Below are positions 5,703-9,162 of a DNA stretch of 9,162 bases, piece by piece; positions within the stretch are counted from its first letter, which is position 1, and every line of letters begins with the position of its first letter. This DNA comes from Acidothermales bacterium (GTDB lineage: Bacteria > Actinomycetota > Actinomycetes > Streptosporangiales > WHST01): contig JAFMQP010000128.1 of NCBI GenBank assembly GCA_017354575.1, positions 1 to 9,162 on the forward strand, read 5' to 3'. The notes under the pieces were generated by a model that was not told the DNA's origin, ran no database searches, and worked only from the letters and a program-made list of their open reading frames with translations. The translations under genes were made by a program, and so were the position numbers.

Positions 5703-7145
5703 TCAGCTCCTGAACAGGTCCGGCCACTTCGCCATCACGCCGGCGAGCAGCTCTCTGTCCGCTTCTGCCACGATCGGGAAGCGGTCCTTGCGCTCGTACG
5801 GCACGCAGGCGTCGACGACGGCACGGGTGTTGTAGGTCGGCCCGTCCTCGCGCAGCGGGTCGACGCGGCTGCCCCACGTGTAGCGCAGCGTGTCGATGTC
5901 GCGTTCCGGGTCGCAGCGGGTGCACATCGCCCACACCACCTCGCTGAGGCTACGCGGGTCGACGTCCGCGTCCACCACGACTACGAATCGGTTCATGTAC
6001 GACGCCGCAGGCAGTTGCGAGGTCAGGTGGCCAGCCTGCCGCGCGTGTCCGGCGTACCGCTGGTCGATCGAGACGGCCAGGAACTGCCTGCCGCCACCGG
6101 CCTCGTGCGACCACACGCCCCGCAGGCCGGGCAGGCCGGTGGCGGCGAGCGCGTCGTGGATCATGGCGGACTTCATGACGCTGCGCATGTACGAGTAGTC
6201 GTGCGGCGGTTTGCCCGGCGGCGCGCCGAGCAGGACGGGGTCGTGACGCGCGTAGACGCGTTCGATCTCCATGGTCAGCACCGGCGTGACGCCGCCGCTG
6301 TAGTAGCCGGTCCACTCACCGAACGGGCCTTCCGGCTCACTGCGGTCGGGGTACAGCCAGCCCTCGACGACGAGCTCGCTGGTCGCGGGAACGGGCAGAC
6401 CGGTGACCTCTCCGGGCATGACCTCCACCGGTGTGCCCGCGATGGCGCCGGCGTAGTCGAGCTCGGAAACCCCTGCGGGCACTTCGGTTCCGGCGACGAC
6501 GAGCAGCACCGGGTCGTGGCCCAGCGACACCGTCACCGGCGCGCGCCCCTCCCGTTCGAACCACTCGCGCACGTGCATCGCGCCGTGCTTGCCCGCCTCC
6601 ATGTTGACGCTCGCGGCGCGCCCGTCGTGCTGTACCTGCATGCGGTAGGCGCCGGCGTTCACCTGCCCCGTCCCGGGGTCGATGGTGAACACGGCGCACC
6701 CCGTGCCGATGTACCTGCCGCCGTCGTTCTCGTGCCAGCGCGGCACGGGATACGTGAGCAGGTCGGCCTCCGCGCCCTTGACGACGTTCTCGCACACCGG
6801 TCCTGACGTCACCTCGACGGCGGGGAAGTCGGGCGCGGACGCCAGCCAGCGCGCGGGCGCGCCGCGCAGGGCGTCGACGAGCTCGTGGTCGCTCATGCGG
6901 TCGCCAAGCCGCAGCGTGACGCCCAGGCGCACGGCATCCGCGGTGCTTCCGGTGAGGACGCGCAAGCCCTGCCGGTAACCGACGACGTCGTCGAACAGCA
7001 GCGCGGGCGGGTCGTCCCTGCGGTAGTTCGCCTCGGATACTGCTCCGATCTCGAGATCCCAGTGCGCACCGTGTACGTCGTGAACCTCGCCGAGATCGGC
7101 GACGGCACGCAGCCAGTCGCGGAGGTCTATCCGGTCGAGAGGCAT
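5703..7145 (-). CDS. UbiD-family decarboxylase (prenylated-FMN dependent)
   Basis: A 480-residue member of the UbiD family, which reversibly decarboxylates aromatic, heteroaromatic or unsaturated acids using prenylated FMN made by UbiX. The key residues are present. Counting from the ATG, Asn163 and Glu228 correspond in spacing to the metal ligands of fungal Fdc1 (Asn168, Glu233), with His187 or His191 as the third. Arg168 (in NAGAYR), Glu272 and Glu277 (in PEGPFGEWTGYY) match the catalytic Arg173-Glu277-Glu282 trio at a constant offset of five. The length is normal for the family. The ATG at 7145 has GAAAGG about nine bases upstream and overlaps the end of the amidohydrolase gene by 19 bases, so the two are probably translationally coupled. 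No UbiX gene is in the window; the cofactor must come from elsewhere. The substrate is unknown: candidates include furan-, pyrrole- and hydroxybenzoate-type acids, and HmfF (furandicarboxylate) is one precedent found near a molybdenum hydroxylase. Confidence 0.95.
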   Translation of the reverse strand: MPLDRIDLRDWLRAVADLGEVHDVHGAHWDLEIGAVSEANYRRDDPPALLFDDVVGYRQGLRVLTGSTADAVRLGVTLRLGDRMSDHELVDALRGAPARWLASAPDFPAVEVTSGPVCENVVKGAEADLLTYPVPRWHENDGGRYIGTGCAVFTIDPGTGQVNAGAYRMQVQHDGRAASVNMEAGKHGAMHVREWFEREGRAPVTVSLGHDPVLLVVAGTEVPAGVSELDYAGAIAGTPVEVMPGEVTGLPVPATSELVVEGWLYPDRSEPEGPFGEWTGYYSGGVTPVLTMEIERVYARHDPVLLGAPPGKPPHDYSYMRSVMKSAMIHDALAATGLPGLRGVWSHEAGGGRQFLAVSIDQRYAGHARQAGHLTSQLPAASYMNRFVVVVDADVDPRSLSEVVWAMCTRCDPERDIDTLRYTWGSRVDPLREDGPTYNTRAVVDACVPYERKDRFPIVAEADRELLAGVMAKWPDLFRS

Positions 7146-8152
7146 GTGTGCCCGCCTTTCAGGAACGCCACGGCGTTGTGCCGGTGGACGCGACCGGCGG
7201 CGTCGCCGTCGAGCGCCCGTGCGACCGTGCCCACGGGGTCGCCGTCACGCATCGGGAAGGGATAGTCGCTGCCGACGAGCAGCCGGTCGTCACCGTGCAC
7301 GGATGCCAGGAACCGCAACGCATCCGGGCTGTGCACGACGGTGTCGCAGTAGACCTGTCGCAGGTACGCGCTGGCCGGGTTGCCGGCGCGCGGCCGCGCG
7401 TTCTCCGGCGCGCGCTCGGTCGCACTGTCGAGACGGCCGAGCTGGTATGCGAGGAACCCGCCGCCGTGCACGAGCAGCACGCGCAACGACGGGTGGCGTT
7501 CGAGCACACCGCCGAGCAGCAGCGCCGCAGCCGCGAACGTCGTCTCCGCGGGGTTGCCGACGACGATGTGCAGGAACAGCCGGCGATGCCGCTCGGGCAC
7601 CGACAGCTCAGCGGGATGCACGACGACGGGTACGCCGAGTTCCGCCGCCTCCGACCAGAACGGGTCGAGCAGAGGGTCGTCGAGCCCGACGTCCTCGACC
7701 CGCGCGCCGATCTGCACGGCACTGTGGCCGAGCTCAGCGACGGCGTGCCGCAGCTCGGCGACCGCGGCGGCCGTATCCTGCAGCGGGACCACTGCAGCCG
7801 CGCGGAACCGGGCGGGGTGGGCGGCGACCACAGAGGCCAGTGCCTCGTTCTGCCGTCGCGCCAACCAGGCGCCGTCGGCCGCGGACAGGTGATACCCGGC
7901 GAGATCCATCCAGCCGGCGACGAGCTGCACGTCCACACCGGCGTCGTCCATGAACCGCAACCGTGCCGCCACGTCGCTCAGCGCCGGCAACACCGGCAGG
8001 CCGGTGCGCCGTCCGCCCACGTCGATCCGCCGCTTCCCGTCCGCCGATCGGACGGCACGGACGCCGTGCGCCGATCCGTCGTCCTCGATCGCTGCGACGA
8101 GGTCTGTGCCGACGTGGTGCGCGTGCACGTCGAGGATCGGCGGCTCAGGCAC
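7127..8152 (-). CDS. Amidohydrolase-2 family protein, ACMSD-like decarboxylase
   Basis: A 341-residue TIM-barrel metalloenzyme resembling aminocarboxymuconate-semialdehyde decarboxylase (ACMSD) and related zinc decarboxylases. From the GTG at 8152 the metal-site residues are His10 and His12 (DVHAHH), His179 (VVVHPA) and Asp296 (GSDYPF), with catalytic His229 in the HGGGFLAYQLGR motif; these fall within one or two positions of the bacterial ACMSD residues His9, His11, His177, His228 and Asp294. The 'YCDTVVHSP' region (268-276) is also ACMSD-like. I chose the GTG over a longer in-frame start at 8281 because the extra 43 residues are an Arg/Ser/Pro-rich shadow of the overlapping hydrolase gene, the family N-terminus begins at this GTG, and GGAG lies six bases upstream. 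It overlaps the hydrolase stop by eight bases and the UbiD-like start by 19. The class is well supported; decarboxylation rather than hydrolysis is inferred from the ACMSD-type motifs, and the substrate is unknown. Confidence 0.88.
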   Translation of the reverse strand: MPEPPILDVHAHHVGTDLVAAIEDDGSAHGVRAVRSADGKRRIDVGGRRTGLPVLPALSDVAARLRFMDDAGVDVQLVAGWMDLAGYHLSAADGAWLARRQNEALASVVAAHPARFRAAAVVPLQDTAAAVAELRHAVAELGHSAVQIGARVEDVGLDDPLLDPFWSEAAELGVPVVVHPAELSVPERHRRLFLHIVVGNPAETTFAAAALLLGGVLERHPSLRVLLVHGGGFLAYQLGRLDSATERAPENARPRAGNPASAYLRQVYCDTVVHSPDALRFLASVHGDDRLLVGSDYPFPMRDGDPVGTVARALDGDAAGRVHRHNAVAFLKGGHTCLSTG

Positions 8153-8993
8153 GCGCGGCTCCGTCGGCGCGCTCCAGCGTCTCGAGGATGCCGGCCGCGA
8201 TCTCCGCGGGACGCTCGAGCGGCGTGAGGTGCTTGGCGCCGTCCAGCACGGTCGGCGGAGCCGCATCCACCGACGCCGCAAGGGCTTTCGCCATCTCGGG
8301 CGGTGTCGCGTAGTCGTCGCCGCCGACGAGCACGGCCGCGGGAGCGGTGATGTGGGGAGCGAGCGACCGCAGGTCGTAGTCGCCCATCATCGCGCAGGTC
8401 GCCTCGTACGCGTCGACGTCGTTGGCGAGGAACGTCTCCCGCAACGCATCCACCGCATCGGGATGCTGCCTGCCGAAATCGTCGCCGAACCATCGTGAGA
8501 ACTGGAAGTCGAGCATGGAAGCGAACCCGGTCTCACGTGCCGTAGCGCCGCGGGCGCGCCACGTCCCGGGCGCTCCCTCGCCGTACCACGCCGTCGTGTC
8601 GACGAACACTCCGCCGACCGTGCGGTCGGCATGGGACGCCGCGAACTGCTGCGCGACGGCACCGCCCATCGACGCGCCGGCGACGAGTGCGTCGGGCCAG
8701 CCGAGAGCGTCGAGCAGGTCGGCGAGGTCGTCGGCGAACTGCGGCATCGAGTAGTCGTACGCGCCGGCACCCGATTCGCCGTGGCCGCGACAGTCGTACG
8801 TGACGACGTCGGCGTGTTCGACGAGATGCGGTACGACATACGCCCATATGCCACGGTCGAGGGCGAGGCTGTGCACCAGCGCGACGCGGCGCGACCGCGT
8901 GGCACCACGATGCACGCTGAAGCGGATGCGCACGCCGTCACGTACCCGCGCCGTGCCGTCGAGCGTCGGCTCGACAGGACAGGGAACCGTCAT
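8145..8993 (-). CDS. Alpha/beta hydrolase, 3-oxoadipate enol-lactonase (PcaD)-like
   Basis: A 282-residue alpha/beta-hydrolase-fold enzyme. The oxyanion-hole segment is LVHSLALDRGIW (39-50), with Ser rather than Gly after His, as in PcaD-type enol-lactonases. DCRGHGES (67-74) follows; the nucleophile is Ser108 in GASMGG; the acid is Asp226 or Asp227 in VGGDDYATP; the base is His255 in GAKHLTP. The length is typical. The ATG at 8993 has AAGGAG 11 bases upstream and overlaps the stop of the preceding gene in the ATGA arrangement. Beside two decarboxylases and a probable hydroxylase subunit, hydrolysis of a lactone, ester or ring-opened C-C bond in an aromatic route is likely. PcaD itself acts in the beta-ketoadipate pathway, but no other pca gene is visible, so the name is by similarity only; a haloperoxidase-like or meta-cleavage hydrolase cannot be excluded. 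Confidence 0.9.
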   Translation of the reverse strand: MTVPCPVEPTLDGTARVRDGVRIRFSVHRGATRSRRVALVHSLALDRGIWAYVVPHLVEHADVVTYDCRGHGESGAGAYDYSMPQFADDLADLLDALGWPDALVAGASMGGAVAQQFAASHADRTVGGVFVDTTAWYGEGAPGTWRARGATARETGFASMLDFQFSRWFGDDFGRQHPDAVDALRETFLANDVDAYEATCAMMGDYDLRSLAPHITAPAAVLVGGDDYATPPEMAKALAASVDAAPPTVLDGAKHLTPLERPAEIAAGILETLERADGAARA

Positions 8994-9162
8994 GACTGAG
9001 GTGTCTCCTTCGTTCGGTTCAGGGCCTCGTGCACCGCGCGACGGGTGAACTCCTCGACCATCCGCCGCTTGTACGCCGCGCTGCCGCGCACGTCCGTCCA
9101 GGGATCGCTTGCGGCGGCCGCCTTCGCGGCGATCGCGGCAACGACGTCGCCCGTGGGCCGCA
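8990..9162 (-). CDS. C-terminus of a probable xanthine/CO-dehydrogenase-family FAD subunit (partial)
   Basis: The window's right edge cuts this gene; only the last 56 codons and the TGA are present. The visible tail, with DPWTDVRGSAAYKRRM then VEEFTRRAVHEAL, resembles the C-terminal end of the FAD-binding medium subunit (CoxM/CutM type) of molybdenum hydroxylases, where a DxRGSxxYRRxM segment followed by an RRA helix is usual. Those enzymes hydroxylate purines, N-heterocycles, aldehydes or aryl-CoA compounds with water as oxygen source, and the M subunit passes electrons from the iron-sulfur subunit to the acceptor. The stop overlaps the hydrolase ATG by four bases (ATGA), so the genes are co-translated. 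The call rests on a short tail and is moderate; the large and iron-sulfur subunits would be expected past position 9162. Confidence 0.6.
   Translation of the reverse strand, partial: RPTGDVVAAIAAKAAAASDPWTDVRGSAAYKRRMVEEFTRRAVHEALNRTKETPQS

Noticed and set aside
4818..6806. 662-codon open frame on the plus strand across otsB and the UbiD-like gene
   Set aside because: It is the antisense shadow of two well-supported genes; its product is Arg/His/Val-rich without a recognisable domain, a common artefact of GC-rich DNA.
8153..8281. Longer N-terminus (43 residues) for the ACMSD-like protein
   Set aside because: The extra residues are Arg/Ser/Pro-rich and are the out-of-frame reading of the hydrolase gene; the family N-terminus starts at the GTG at 8152, which has GGAG upstream.

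Overview
The window reads as chromosomal DNA from a high-GC Gram-positive bacterium, most likely an actinomycete. Supporting signs are the very high GC content, strong G/C preference at third codon positions, frequent GTG starts, starts without a ribosome site behind TANNNT-like boxes, and protein types common in that group (a GT20 trehalose-phosphate synthase with an actinobacterial-looking nucleotide loop, and a MoCo-hydroxylase subunit next to a PcaD-like hydrolase). I cannot name the genus from this sequence.

Layout. (1) Positions 45-2895, minus strand: part of an oligopeptide/nickel-type ABC importer, with a DppC/OppC-like permease first and a substrate-binding lipoprotein second. The other permease and the ATPases are not in the window and may lie beyond position 1. 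(2) Positions 2896-3227: a 332-base divergent promoter region with an AT-richer stretch, a candidate GntR-type operator and a small inverted repeat. (3) Positions 3228-5663: the two-step trehalose pathway as a convergent pair. otsA (plus) makes trehalose-6-phosphate and otsB (minus) dephosphorylates it. Between them, and running into the otsB stop codon, lies a symmetrical repeat block: three tandem 20-base units, an AT-rich centre with two perfect palindromes, then three inverted copies. (4) Positions 5703-9162, minus strand: a tightly packed catabolic operon whose genes overlap by 4, 8 and 19 bases. In transcription order it holds the C-terminus of what looks like the FAD subunit of a xanthine/CO-dehydrogenase-family hydroxylase, a PcaD-like alpha/beta hydrolase, an ACMSD-like zinc amidohydrolase (probable decarboxylase), and a UbiD-family prenylated-FMN decarboxylase.

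How it may work. The right-hand operon has the parts of a route that hydroxylates an aromatic or N-/O-heteroaromatic acid, removes carboxyl groups with two unrelated decarboxylases and hydrolyses a ring-opened or lactone intermediate; the substrate cannot be read from the sequence. otsB follows the UbiD gene by only 39 bases but has a -10-like box of its own and no Shine-Dalgarno, so it may be expressed separately as a leaderless message. The ABC importer sits on the far side of the trehalose pair and need not be linked to either pathway.

The items most worth a second look are the repeat block between otsA and otsB, the two-decarboxylase operon, and a lone TTA codon in the permease.
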